Shown here: piece after piece, positions 35,280 through 43,280 of the stretch
How positions within the stretch are numbered: the first letter of the stretch is position 1
Layout: every line of letters begins with the position of its first letter
Source: Desulfobacteraceae bacterium
GTDB taxonomy: Bacteria > Desulfobacterota > Desulfobacteria > Desulfobacterales > Desulfobacteraceae
NCBI GenBank assembly: GCA_016744295.1
Contig: JADGEQ010000042.1
Coordinates: 1 to 57,804, forward strand
Reading direction: 5' to 3'
Length of the DNA: 57,804 nt
Translations under genes and position numbers: made by a program
The notes under the pieces: model-generated
Seen by the model: only the letters and a program-made list of their open reading frames with translations
What the model was told of the DNA's origin: nothing
The model's database searches: none

Positions 35280-36668
35280 ATGTTAAGTTCATTTTCCGGA
35301 TTTATGGTGTTTGGCATGATGTCCATCGTTTTACTGCTGGGGGTCTGCCTGAGGGCTAAAATTCCTTTTTTGCAAAAGACCATGATACCGGCAAGTTTGA
35401 TAGGCGGCTTTATCGGTTTAGTACTGGTGAATATGGGGTGGTTAAAATTCCAGGCCCCCGGGGGAGACTGGTATACCCTGACATCAAAACATTTTTTGCC
35501 ATATACCTTTCATGCATTTAATATCAGTTTTATTTCTCTGTGCCTGACACGATCTGAAACCATGATGTCCCGGTCTAAGATTCTCAAAGGCGGTATGTGG
35601 ATGACACTTGTCTGGACTGCAAGCCTTAGTTTGCAATTGTTGATGGGCGGAGGCACTGTGTGGCTCTACGATCTTTTTACCGGCGGAGATATCAATGTAT
35701 TTCTCGGGTGTCTGTCAGCCATGGGTTTTACCCAGGGTCCCGGACAGGGTATCGCCATAGGCACCCTCTTCCAGAATAATTTTGGTATTGAAGATGCCAT
35801 CAGCATGGGGCTTATCTGGGGAACCATGGGATTTATTGCCGCCTATGTGGCAGGCATCCCCTATGCCCGAAGCTTTATCAAGAAAGGCATGAATACCAAT
35901 AAGCGAAGTGTGATTGATGAGGAGTTCATGACCGGCCTGCTTAAAAAAGAGACCCATATTTCCGCTGGCAGGGAAACCACCCATTCTTCGAATCTTGACA
36001 CCCTTTCATTTCACATGGCCCTTGTGGGGCTTGCCTATGTTCTGGCTTACATTGAAATCGGCATTACCAGCAAGCTCATCCATCATTTTCTTTTTTCCTA
36101 TCCGGTATTTTTCCTCCACGGTCTCTTTTTTGCCATTGTGATCCGGAAGGCCGCTGAAATGATGGGGGTCGGTCATTTGGCAGATCCCGGCATCCAGAAG
36201 CGGATTACCGGTATGTCTGTTGACTTTCTCATCGTGGCCTCCATCATGGGAATATCCATGGGCATTGTGAACAAGTACATCGGCATTATTATCCTGGTTA
36301 CCCTGGTGATCACCATTACCACATATCTCTTTATTGAATTTTTCAGAAAGCGGGTGAGCAATCTTGGTCCCGAGAGGGCTGTTGCCCAGTTTGGCTGCTG
36401 CTGTGGTTCCACGGCCAGCGGCCTGCTCCTGCTAAGGATGCTGGATGCGGATTATAGCACAAGTGTCGGCATGGAACTGGCTTTCTTTAACATCGCCATT
36501 GTTGCCATGGCATTGCCCATGCTGACGCTATTAATACCCGTATTGCCCAGTCTCGGGTTCTGGACCATTGTGCCGGCCTTTGGGTTGAACACCCTTGTCT
36601 GCTTTGGTTTTCTGTGGTGGCTTGGGCCCAGGTGCATTGGAGAAGAGGCCGAGGCGCTGGCTGCCTGA
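35280..36668 (+). CDS. GltS-type sodium:glutamate symporter family protein
   Basis: 462 residues, about 11-12 membrane helices, longer than the 401-residue E. coli GltS. Family features are the inverted-repeat segments SAMGFTQGPGQGIAIG and FGCCCGSTASGLLLLRML (the paired re-entrant loops) and AKIPFLQKTMIPASLIGGFIG near the start. It probably takes up glutamate or another acidic amino acid with sodium. The extra length lies in a hydrophilic loop (about 205-240). AGGAG precedes ATG 35280. Likely co-transcribed with the amidohydrolase and could import its product or substrate. Confidence 0.82.
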   Translation: MLSSFSGFMVFGMMSIVLLLGVCLRAKIPFLQKTMIPASLIGGFIGLVLVNMGWLKFQAPGGDWYTLTSKHFLPYTFHAFNISFISLCLTRSETMMSRSKILKGGMWMTLVWTASLSLQLLMGGGTVWLYDLFTGGDINVFLGCLSAMGFTQGPGQGIAIGTLFQNNFGIEDAISMGLIWGTMGFIAAYVAGIPYARSFIKKGMNTNKRSVIDEEFMTGLLKKETHISAGRETTHSSNLDTLSFHMALVGLAYVLAYIEIGITSKLIHHFLFSYPVFFLHGLFFAIVIRKAAEMMGVGHLADPGIQKRITGMSVDFLIVASIMGISMGIVNKYIGIIILVTLVITITTYLFIEFFRKRVSNLGPERAVAQFGCCCGSTASGLLLLRMLDADYSTSVGMELAFFNIAIVAMALPMLTLLIPVLPSLGFWTIVPAFGLNTLVCFGFLWWLGPRCIGEEAEALAA

Positions 36669-36700
36669 TAAGGTTTCTTTGATTATCGGGGCCTGGATCG

Positions 36701-36745
36701 AAAAAAACAAGCAGAACTTCCTGCCTAGGCAGGAAGTTCTGCTTG
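36701..36745 (-). terminator. intrinsic terminator of the MerR-type gene
   Basis: Perfect 18-bp stem (36708-36725 with 36728-36745) around a 2-base centre. Read leftward it is followed by a T-run (plus strand AAAAAAA at 36701-36707). It ends the regulator transcript and probably also blocks the convergent carrier transcript. Confidence 0.88.
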
Positions 36746-36774
36746 CCTGGCTGGAATCCCCGGAGGGACCGGCT

Positions 36775-37533
36775 TTAACTTTTTACCTTGTCTTTTACCT
36801 TGTCTTTTACCTTGTCTTTTGTCAGGTCTTTTCCCATGCCCTTTTCCAATCTGAGGGCAAGCTCCTTTTTGCTAAGCTTGATAAAAAGGTGGTGAATGAA
36901 AACAGCCAGGACATCCATATAGCTCCTGCTCTGGGACTCTGTCATATCAGGGTTGCTTGGGTTTTGAGCCACAGAAAAAAATTCGTCCATGCATAAATTG
37001 ACGATCTTCTGTAGCACCCGCTTCATATCATTGGTCGTATCCCCCCTGAACCCGTTTTCAACCGAGAATCCATTTTTTTTCATATCCCCGAGGACCTTGC
37101 CGATGGTCAGGTCGTTATTAGAATAGCTTTTTTCTCCATCTTTTATCACCGGGGTGATGATCTGGTATTCTTCAAAGGCCGCCAACCGGTCCTGGGCAAG
37201 GCCTGTGGCCTCTAAAAACGCATCTTCTCCCTGGATCCTTTCGTTAAGTAATCGGGAAAGGGGTTTGAAATATTCGGTTTTTTTCATCACCACAGCATCG
37301 GGATCAATCCCTTTTTCCTCATATGTTCTGATGATTTTTTTTATGGCAGAAAGAGGCATGAAAAGACTGTCCTGAAGATTTTTAATCAGCTTGAGCCGGT
37401 CAATGTGTTCCTGGCCGTATTTGGCCTGGTTGGAACTGGTCTTTTCAGCCCTGGGCAGAAGATTCTCACGGGTATAGTAATGGATGGTTTCCTTACTGAC
37501 ACCGGTGAGGGCTGAAAGTTCTTTGATCCTCAT
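36775..37533 (-). CDS. MerR-family transcriptional regulator with a KDKV-repeat tail
   Basis: 252 residues. The N terminus is a MerR winged helix (MRIKELSALTGVSKETIHYYTRENLLPRA) followed by the usual dimer helix. The C-terminal part (about 100-235) is helical and larger than in metal-sensing MerR proteins, so it probably binds an organic ligand. The last residues are a low-complexity tail made by a 12-base tandem repeat. It is divergent from a small ORF, and a dyad in between could be its operator. It likely controls the surrounding amidohydrolase, carrier, peptidase and permease genes. ATG 37533. Confidence 0.85.
   Translation of the reverse strand: MRIKELSALTGVSKETIHYYTRENLLPRAEKTSSNQAKYGQEHIDRLKLIKNLQDSLFMPLSAIKKIIRTYEEKGIDPDAVVMKKTEYFKPLSRLLNERIQGEDAFLEATGLAQDRLAAFEEYQIITPVIKDGEKSYSNNDLTIGKVLGDMKKNGFSVENGFRGDTTNDMKRVLQKIVNLCMDEFFSVAQNPSNPDMTESQSRSYMDVLAVFIHHLFIKLSKKELALRLEKGMGKDLTKDKVKDKVKDKVKS
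36781..36820. repeat. 12-bp tandem repeat inside the regulator gene
   Basis: TTTTACCTTGTC is repeated three times and a partial fourth follows, encoding repeated KDKV units at the regulator's C terminus. Unit length is a multiple of three, so copy-number change would keep the frame. Confidence 0.85.
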
Positions 37534-37595
37534 ATGCGACTGCCTTTTTTATTGTTGTGCGAGGCCGCGGTGCGGCGGGGAAAAATAAAAATCAG

Positions 37596-37612
37596 TGTAT
37601 ATCTCCTATACA
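37596..37612. promoter_or_regulatory. dyad TGTATA-N5-TATACA, candidate operator
   Basis: A perfect 6-bp inverted repeat with a 5-base centre in the 115-base gap between the regulator start (37533) and the small ORF start (37649). Position and symmetry fit a binding site for the adjacent MerR-type protein. Confidence 0.5.
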
Positions 37613-37648
37613 TATTTAATGTCAGACACCTTTAAAAAGGAGTATACC

Positions 37649-37759
37649 ATGAACACAACTGAAGTAAATCTATTTAATAAACTTAATCAAGGTCACAGGC
37701 TGTTGAGAACATGGGAAAAAAAAGTGTCTTCCATCTATCAGACATTTTCAATTTTATGA
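37649..37759 (+). CDS. small ORF of 36 codons with strong ribosome binding site
   Basis: ATG 37649 has AAGGAG 7 bases upstream and encodes MNTTEVNLFNKLNQ... to a TGA at 37757-37759, overlapping the convergent peptidase gene by 6 bases. I do not recognise it. It may be a genuine small protein under the regulator's control, or the truncated start of a larger gene lost when the peptidase region was joined here. The ribosome binding site and the dyad upstream argue that it is, or was, expressed. Confidence 0.4.
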   Translation: MNTTEVNLFNKLNQGHRLLRTWEKKVSSIYQTFSIL

Positions 37760-38809
37760 ATCAGCACCCAGGCCATACTCTTTAGGGATATCTTCAGGTA
37801 GAGCGTTTACCAGCCTGCCTTTAAACCCCTTTGTGGTCTGGGCCGCAAGAAGGGAATCCACTACTGATTCTTCGATGCAATCGATGGCAGCGCTGAAAAT
37901 ATCTGAAATTATGGGGGCGTTCTCGTTGAGAAACTTCCCGGGATAAATAGCTGTTTTAAGGTCAGGTGGAATCCTGTTTGCCGTTGAAAATGCAATGGCA
38001 ACCTCTCCGCTGCCATGACAACATTTTCCTCCGGTTCTGGCGATTGCAAATGCCGATCTTTTTGCAACTCTTTTAAGCTGTCGGCAGGACAAGGGGATAT
38101 TGGTTGCAATAACCATCATTATGGAGCCGTCTCCGCTTTCAAACTGATCTTTGAAGCAGGGTTTTATTGCCTTCCCCTTTATGGTCAATTGATCCATCTG
38201 ACCGTAGTTTGACTGGACAATCACTCCCAGTACATATTCTTTTTTATCAATTTCAATGATCCTGGAAGAGCTGCCTATTCCTCCTTTGTATCCAAAACAG
38301 ACCGTACCGGTTCCTGCTCCCACAGACCCTGTCTCAATTTTACCTGATTCTGCATTTTCAAGGGCCCAAAAAACATCCTGCTTTGTAATTGATAATTGTC
38401 TTATGTCGTTCAAATAAGAATCATTACACTCGCCTATTACAGGATTCACACTTGTCAAATCAGGATTGTTTTGAATGGAATATTCGACAATTGCTTCAAA
38501 GGCCGTGCCCACGGCCAGGGTATTTGTCAAAACAATCGGGGTCTCTATTCTGCCAAGTTCATTGATCTGAATTATTCCGGCGGATTTTCCAAAGCCATTT
38601 ATTATGGCTGCTGCTGCGGGCAATGGATGGGTATAGATATTCTCCTGGGCCGGGATTATTGCCGTTACACCGGTTTTTGTTATATGGGGACTGTCTGATG
38701 ATAATGTCTTGTGGCCCACCCTAACGCCCGGAACATCATTTATGCAATTGTACTCACCTTTTTTGAAATTTCCGAACCTGATACCATGATTTTTTGATCG
38801 TTTTTCCAT
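37754..38809 (-). CDS. P1-family (DmpA/BapA) aminopeptidase
   Basis: About 351 residues from ATG 38809 (GAAAGGG upstream); a longer TTG start lacks a ribosome binding site. DmpA-family features are DVPGVRVGHKTL, GVTAIIP, TGSVGAGTG and the self-cleavage site at Gly228-Ser229 (GDGSIMMVIATN), where the proenzyme splits into alpha and beta chains and exposes the catalytic Ser. Members release N-terminal amino acids, including D- or beta-amino acids, from peptides and amides. No signal peptide. It is the second gene after an APC permease (38 bases between), which probably imports its substrate or handles the product. Confidence 0.9.
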   Translation of the reverse strand: MEKRSKNHGIRFGNFKKGEYNCINDVPGVRVGHKTLSSDSPHITKTGVTAIIPAQENIYTHPLPAAAAIINGFGKSAGIIQINELGRIETPIVLTNTLAVGTAFEAIVEYSIQNNPDLTSVNPVIGECNDSYLNDIRQLSITKQDVFWALENAESGKIETGSVGAGTGTVCFGYKGGIGSSSRIIEIDKKEYVLGVIVQSNYGQMDQLTIKGKAIKPCFKDQFESGDGSIMMVIATNIPLSCRQLKRVAKRSAFAIARTGGKCCHGSGEVAIAFSTANRIPPDLKTAIYPGKFLNENAPIISDIFSAAIDCIEESVVDSLLAAQTTKGFKGRLVNALPEDIPKEYGLGADS

Positions 38810-38847
38810 AACAGCCCTTTCTTTAAACAAGAGAATATAAAACCAGC

Positions 38848-40197
38848 CTAACGGCTAGCATTTAAATCCGGTGAATCTGGCATCCTGGCGTTCATGAGCA
38901 GGAAACCCGCAAAAACCATGATCAGTGTAATAACCACAAAATTTAGAAACATATCCTTCTGGACTGCACCCCAGATAATATACAAAGAACCTGCTGCTGC
39001 CAGCAATGGTGCCACAACTCTTCCCATGATGCCTAAATCTTTAAAATTTCTTACAACCCACACATACAACGAGATATAGATGACATACAAAAAGGCAATG
39101 GGCAGTTCGGAAATATCCATGAATCCGCCCCACCATCCGGCAAAATTTCCATACCAGACAACCAGCCACACAGCTGACATGACAAACCCCAGTATGGCGG
39201 AGTTGACCGTGGAATTGGTCTTTGCATTCACCCTGCAAAAAAAATCACACCCCGGCCCAAGGTTCCTGGATGCAATTGAATACATTCCCCGGGCAGAGCC
39301 CATGACCAGTCCATTAAGGGTTCCCAGGCAGGAGATGACAACGAACAGTGTCAAAAGGGTTCCGCCAAGGTTGCCGAAAATAAGGGAAAGAACCTTGACT
39401 GGGGCATCATCACCGGCGGCAATGACCTGATCATTGGACAAGATTCCCGATATGCCCATATAATAGAGCATATAGATGATGACAACGGCAAAGGTTCCAA
39501 CGATCAGGGCTTTGGGAAGGGTCTTTCTGGCATCTTTTAATTCAGCATTGATTGATGTTGCAATGATCCATCCTTCATAGGCAAAGGCTGTTGACAATGT
39601 TGCAACCGCAAGCCCTCCGCCCTCGGAAACACTCTGGGCCGCATTGGTAAAGCTCTGGACAGTCTGGCCGTTCACAAGTCCGCAAACACTTCCCACCACT
39701 GCCACAAGTGCCAGGGGCACCATCTTGATGATGGTGGTGGAAACCTGCCATTTTCCAGCCAGAACCGGAGAACAAGCGTTCAGAAAAAAGAATGCTGCAA
39801 GGTAAATTCCTGCAATCGGCCAGACAGCATCTCCTGCCCCGAAAAGCCCTGCTGTATATTTGGCAGACACCCAGGTCAGGACAGCCACCAGGGTGGGATA
39901 ATATATAAAGGTCATGAACCAGGCAACCAGATAGCCTGCCCTCTGACCATAGGCCACTTCAAAATAATCCACAACCCCATTAACTCTTTTGATCCGGGTT
40001 GCGATGTTTGCGAACACATAGGCTGTGACCACCATGATGGATCCGCCAATAAGCCAGGCAAAAAGTGCTGTGGGCAGACTGCCCCCAGAAGCTTTGAGCA
40101 CATCATCTGCCTTAAAAAACACACCCGAACCAATTACAATTCCAACAACCATGGCGGTTGCAGTCCAAAAACCATATTTTTTCTGAAGGTCTTCCAC
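38848..40197 (-). CDS. APC-family amino acid permease
   Basis: About 449 residues and 12 membrane helices. The amino acid-polyamine-organocation signature GIVIGSGVFF in helix 1 is clear, with FAYEGWIIATSINAELKDARKTLPKA in the middle and GTLNGLVMGSARGMYSIA later; it is closest in look to the L-type/serine-threonine exchanger branch. GTG 40197 is preferred since GGAG lies 6 bases before it; a TTG 12 bases upstream overlaps that site. First gene of a leftward pair with the DmpA-type peptidase. Confidence 0.88.
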   Translation of the reverse strand: MEDLQKKYGFWTATAMVVGIVIGSGVFFKADDVLKASGGSLPTALFAWLIGGSIMVVTAYVFANIATRIKRVNGVVDYFEVAYGQRAGYLVAWFMTFIYYPTLVAVLTWVSAKYTAGLFGAGDAVWPIAGIYLAAFFFLNACSPVLAGKWQVSTTIIKMVPLALVAVVGSVCGLVNGQTVQSFTNAAQSVSEGGGLAVATLSTAFAYEGWIIATSINAELKDARKTLPKALIVGTFAVVIIYMLYYMGISGILSNDQVIAAGDDAPVKVLSLIFGNLGGTLLTLFVVISCLGTLNGLVMGSARGMYSIASRNLGPGCDFFCRVNAKTNSTVNSAILGFVMSAVWLVVWYGNFAGWWGGFMDISELPIAFLYVIYISLYVWVVRNFKDLGIMGRVVAPLLAAAGSLYIIWGAVQKDMFLNFVVITLIMVFAGFLLMNARMPDSPDLNASR

Positions 40198-40426
40198 GTT
40201 CTGCTCCAAATTTTAACTAATCATTTTAACAAATAAAACGCCCTGGGAGTATTTTTTAACGCTTCACCAGGAGCTTGTCCAATCCAGGTCCCGGGACCCA
40301 AACTAACAATTCTATCACCATTACCGGTTCGGTCATGGCCAAACAACAACACAAAATTTTGATGTTTATCAGCCCTGTGATCCCAAGGCAAGTGCATACT
40401 AAAAATGTGTTGAAAATCATTTGGAA

Positions 40427-40546
40427 GAGCTGGATGAAAGGCTAGATCATTTGATGTTCCAGACCGATTCTTTTTTCCGGCAAACCAAGGGAAATGATCC
40501 CCGTAAAATGGAGGTGCCAATACCTGCCCCAGCCAAAGAAATTTGA
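40427..40546 (+). pseudogene. 3' fragment of the DUF374 acyltransferase gene
   Basis: These 120 bases match the end of the acyltransferase gene (32691-32810) without gaps, including the stop codon, at about 92% identity. Nothing recognisable of the gene remains upstream: 40210-40426 carries a perfect palindrome GGTCCCGGGACC at 40287-40298 but no clear gene. It marks the second copy of the repeated junction. Confidence 0.88.
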
Positions 40547-40756
40547 TTTTTTATATGAAACTTTTACCAAGGTGCTGTAATTCCATAAATTTCATTCTCC
40601 GTTCTATGGGCGCAATACCGTGACTTTGGCAATGCCGGTTATTGGGGATCTGCCACCATACTCAATATATATTGATCATCAATTGTTCTGGACCATAGGT
40701 TGAGGTTTTGCTTTTCTTGGTGGTGGAAAATCTCATTATCAATGATCTCAACCCTG
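40427..40756. repeat. direct repeat copy 2 (acyltransferase end / PPTase end)
   Basis: The second copy of the junction at 32691-32944. Here the PPTase gene is intact and the acyltransferase truncated, the mirror of copy 1. The two copies, in the same orientation, enclose about 7.5 kb. Confidence 0.85.
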
Positions 40757-41337
40757 TGAAGGGGTTCGTTAAATCCCATTTTTATATATTTTAAAAACGC
40801 TTCCTTCAATGTCCAGTGACGGTACATTTCATGGGGGGTAGGGAGCATGTGACGGATTTCTTTTGCGGTGAAGGCGGTGTTCATAAAAAAGGAGTCCGGC
40901 ATTTTTTTGATGTGCTCAATGTCAATTCCCATGGTGATTTCATTGTTTTGACTTAGGGCCGCTGCCGTATATTCACCGCTGTGTGAAAGAGAAATAGGGG
41001 TATCCGGATAATCATTGAGAAAGGGGGCTCCTTTTTCCTGGTAGGAAATTTGAATTTCATTCAGAACAATATCCGGGGCAATTTTTTTCTGGACAAGCTG
41101 TTTGAGTGCAAATCTTCCGCTTATCCATTCGATCTGTTTTTTGAGTGCCTTAAATCCATTGACCGTTCTGAGTTCATCCGCCGATAAAAATGGAATCTTA
41201 AAATCTGCTGCCCCAAAGGACAAGGGGGGCATTATTTTAAAATTGGGATCAGGGGTTCTACAGAAAACAAGATCGATAATGACGGGTATCCCGGTATAGC
41301 AGACAATGATCCCAGGTTGGGGGTAAATGGTTGTCAT
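40639..41337 (-). CDS. Sfp-type 4'-phosphopantetheinyl transferase
   Basis: 232 residues from ATG 41337 (AGAGG upstream). The family signature is clear: SLSHSGEYTAAAL, GIDIEHIKKM (metal-binding acids) and WTLKEAFLKYIKMGF. It moves the phosphopantetheine arm of CoA onto a carrier protein of fatty acid, polyketide or peptide synthesis. No carrier or synthase is present here, so the target is unknown. It lies 71 bases behind the DUF6178 gene with a strong hairpin between, so it may be weakly co-transcribed. Its 3' end is repeated as a pseudogene at 32839-32944. Confidence 0.9.
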   Translation of the reverse strand: MTTIYPQPGIIVCYTGIPVIIDLVFCRTPDPNFKIMPPLSFGAADFKIPFLSADELRTVNGFKALKKQIEWISGRFALKQLVQKKIAPDIVLNEIQISYQEKGAPFLNDYPDTPISLSHSGEYTAAALSQNNEITMGIDIEHIKKMPDSFFMNTAFTAKEIRHMLPTPHEMYRHWTLKEAFLKYIKMGFNEPLHRVEIIDNEIFHHQEKQNLNLWSRTIDDQYILSMVADPQ

Positions 41338-41361
41338 AGAACCTCTTTTCTTTAGGATGGG

Positions 41362-41395
41362 TTGCAAAGGCCATGGCGAATCATGGCCTTTGCAA
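41362..41395. repeat. perfect 14-bp intergenic hairpin
   Basis: TTGCAAAGGCCATG (41362-41375) and its complement (41382-41395) with a 6-base loop, between the DUF6178 and PPTase genes. There is no T-run, so attenuation or mRNA processing is more likely than full termination. Confidence 0.75.
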
Positions 41396-41408
41396 GGGGC
41401 CGTGTCTG

Positions 41409-43280
41409 TTAAGAATCCACCTCTCCTGTGTCGGGGGTCAGGAAAAAATGGGGGATGAACCTGGGATCCATATGGCCTGGTGGAACATGACCATATTCTT
41501 CCCCAATTTCCCTGATCAGACCGGATAATACAGCCAGAAAGGATTCAGTGAGCTCCTCTTCTCGGCAGTCAAGGATTTCAGTCATAAAAAGTACCAGGTC
41601 TTGTTTCTTGGCCTCATCAATTTTTCCCGGTGTGTCCGAGGAGAAAAGAGCTTCAAAAAAAGGTTGGAACAATGAAGGCTCAATGGGATTTAAACTGCAA
41701 TTCGAATCGTTACCCGATCTGATATCCAGGCCGATGCGGTTTCTGGCCCATAGGGTCAAAATCAGGCTTTTATAGGTTAAAACCCCATGGGTAAAGGATG
41801 AAACATCCAGGGGGAGTTGCCCAAGTATCCGGTCCAGGTGGATGATCTGGTTTAATATATTGTTTGTTGCCTTGATATCTGTGAGGCTTTGAAAGTGCCG
41901 GTACAATTCGCCTTTCTGGTAATTGTCGTAGAACATGGGTCTGTCCAGGAGAAGTCCGCCAATGGGGCCCAGATATTCTTCAGTTAGAAAACTCAAGGGA
42001 AGGCTCTTTTTTTTCATAAAACTTTCATCGTACCAGTTTCTGGCCTTGGTTTTAAGCTGAATTCCCGCCCGGGAACCTGTTCTGAAAATATCTTCAAGAA
42101 AGTATTCTTGGATGATATCCTTGGCTGCCTGGATCCGGATATCTCCCTTGAGAATAATTTCAAGACCAAGACTAAGGTATGCTGTGGCCTTTTGAATAAT
42201 TTTTTTAATGGATTCGGGGTTTCTGATTTTGATCCTGTCAGCTGAAATGATTTTGTTGCTCAGGGCGGCTATCTCCGATTGAAGGGGGAGGGTAAAATCC
42301 GTCTCCAACAGTTCCAGAGCTTTGACAAAAAGATTATCTCCCTTTATGAATTGGGCAAACATCTGGGGGGGCAGGGGATTTTCAGGATCAAACTCCTCCC
42401 TGGGTCTTTCTTGCGCCGGTCGTTTTCTCAGGGATGAAAGATCTGTTGGCTGATAAATACCAATGGCCTCATGGGTCGGTAAAAATCCTTTTTCCGCCAG
42501 GCGCAGATTTTTCAGCCGGAATTGTTCCTCTTCGGTTTCCGACGTCATTGCTGCGCAGGTTTCCATGAGCAACCCGTGAAATATGGACAAATCCATTTCC
42601 GCAAGGGATCGCATCATTTTTTCAATGAGTTCAGGGGCTTCCTGGCAAAGAACCTTATCAATCTTTTCCTGGGTTTGGTTTGGTTCCTTCTCTTGGTTTG
42701 GGGTGTCCGGGTCGATTCTGAGGGGAAACCTGAAATAGAATTTATCATCAAGGGTGATATAATCATTATAATCCTCTGGTATCCATTCATCATGTTCCCG
42801 GATAAAAATGCTCATGTTCTTGAACAGGTAAAATTCGAAATAATCAGGTTTTTCTTTGATGATCCAGCGAAGCAACCGCTTGGGATCTGCCTGGAACAAC
42901 AGGTCAAAGGCCTGGGTCATGGTACGGATATCCAATCGGTCATCATCCCAGACCTCCACATCCAGTATATATTCCCATTGGGCAGAGGTGGCCATGGCCA
43001 GGATGGGTAAAAAATCCTCATCGCCGATTTTATGCATGAGAAAATAAAGGTCCTGGTCTGGGAAGGACTGGACAAGTGTGGCAGGAGAGGGCGCTTCAAG
43101 GAGCTTGTCCAGGGCTGTTTCCGAGTCGATTGTCAAGATCTCCCGGCGAAGGTTGGTAAGTTTTGCAGCCCTTCGTTCTAAATTGGCCAGGTGGTTGGTC
43201 GTGGCCTGCTTTGCCCGGTCGACCTGTTTTGCCCGATCGCTCTGCTTTGATAGGTCGACCTGTTTTTTCTTGTCGTTCAT
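41409..43280 (-). CDS. DUF6178-like protein, unknown function
   Basis: A 623-residue soluble protein that I place, with moderate confidence, in the DUF6178 family found in Desulfobacterota. After a highly charged start made of repeated K-Q-x-D-R-A-K-Q units (residues 5-26), it is mostly helical; notable blocks are LMHKIGDEDFLPILAMAT, QWEYILDVEVWDDDR, LLRWIIKEKPDYFEFYLF and YGHVPPGHMDPRF. No membrane segment or catalytic motif that I know. The start codon overlaps the stop of the radical SAM gene by 4 bases (ATGA), so translation of the two is coupled and a shared task is likely. Confidence 0.65.
   Translation of the reverse strand: MNDKKKQVDLSKQSDRAKQVDRAKQATTNHLANLERRAAKLTNLRREILTIDSETALDKLLEAPSPATLVQSFPDQDLYFLMHKIGDEDFLPILAMATSAQWEYILDVEVWDDDRLDIRTMTQAFDLLFQADPKRLLRWIIKEKPDYFEFYLFKNMSIFIREHDEWIPEDYNDYITLDDKFYFRFPLRIDPDTPNQEKEPNQTQEKIDKVLCQEAPELIEKMMRSLAEMDLSIFHGLLMETCAAMTSETEEEQFRLKNLRLAEKGFLPTHEAIGIYQPTDLSSLRKRPAQERPREEFDPENPLPPQMFAQFIKGDNLFVKALELLETDFTLPLQSEIAALSNKIISADRIKIRNPESIKKIIQKATAYLSLGLEIILKGDIRIQAAKDIIQEYFLEDIFRTGSRAGIQLKTKARNWYDESFMKKKSLPLSFLTEEYLGPIGGLLLDRPMFYDNYQKGELYRHFQSLTDIKATNNILNQIIHLDRILGQLPLDVSSFTHGVLTYKSLILTLWARNRIGLDIRSGNDSNCSLNPIEPSLFQPFFEALFSSDTPGKIDEAKKQDLVLFMTEILDCREEELTESFLAVLSGLIREIGEEYGHVPPGHMDPRFIPHFFLTPDTGEVDS

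Noticed and set aside
40210..40426. Possible gene fragment read leftward before the permease start
   Set aside because: A protein-like stretch (SLGPGTWIGQAPGEAL) is readable but has no start, no family match and overlaps repeat remnants, so I do not call it.
42522..43010. 162-codon frame antisense to the DUF6178-like gene
   Set aside because: No recognisable domain, and it lies wholly inside a tightly coupled operon gene on the other strand.
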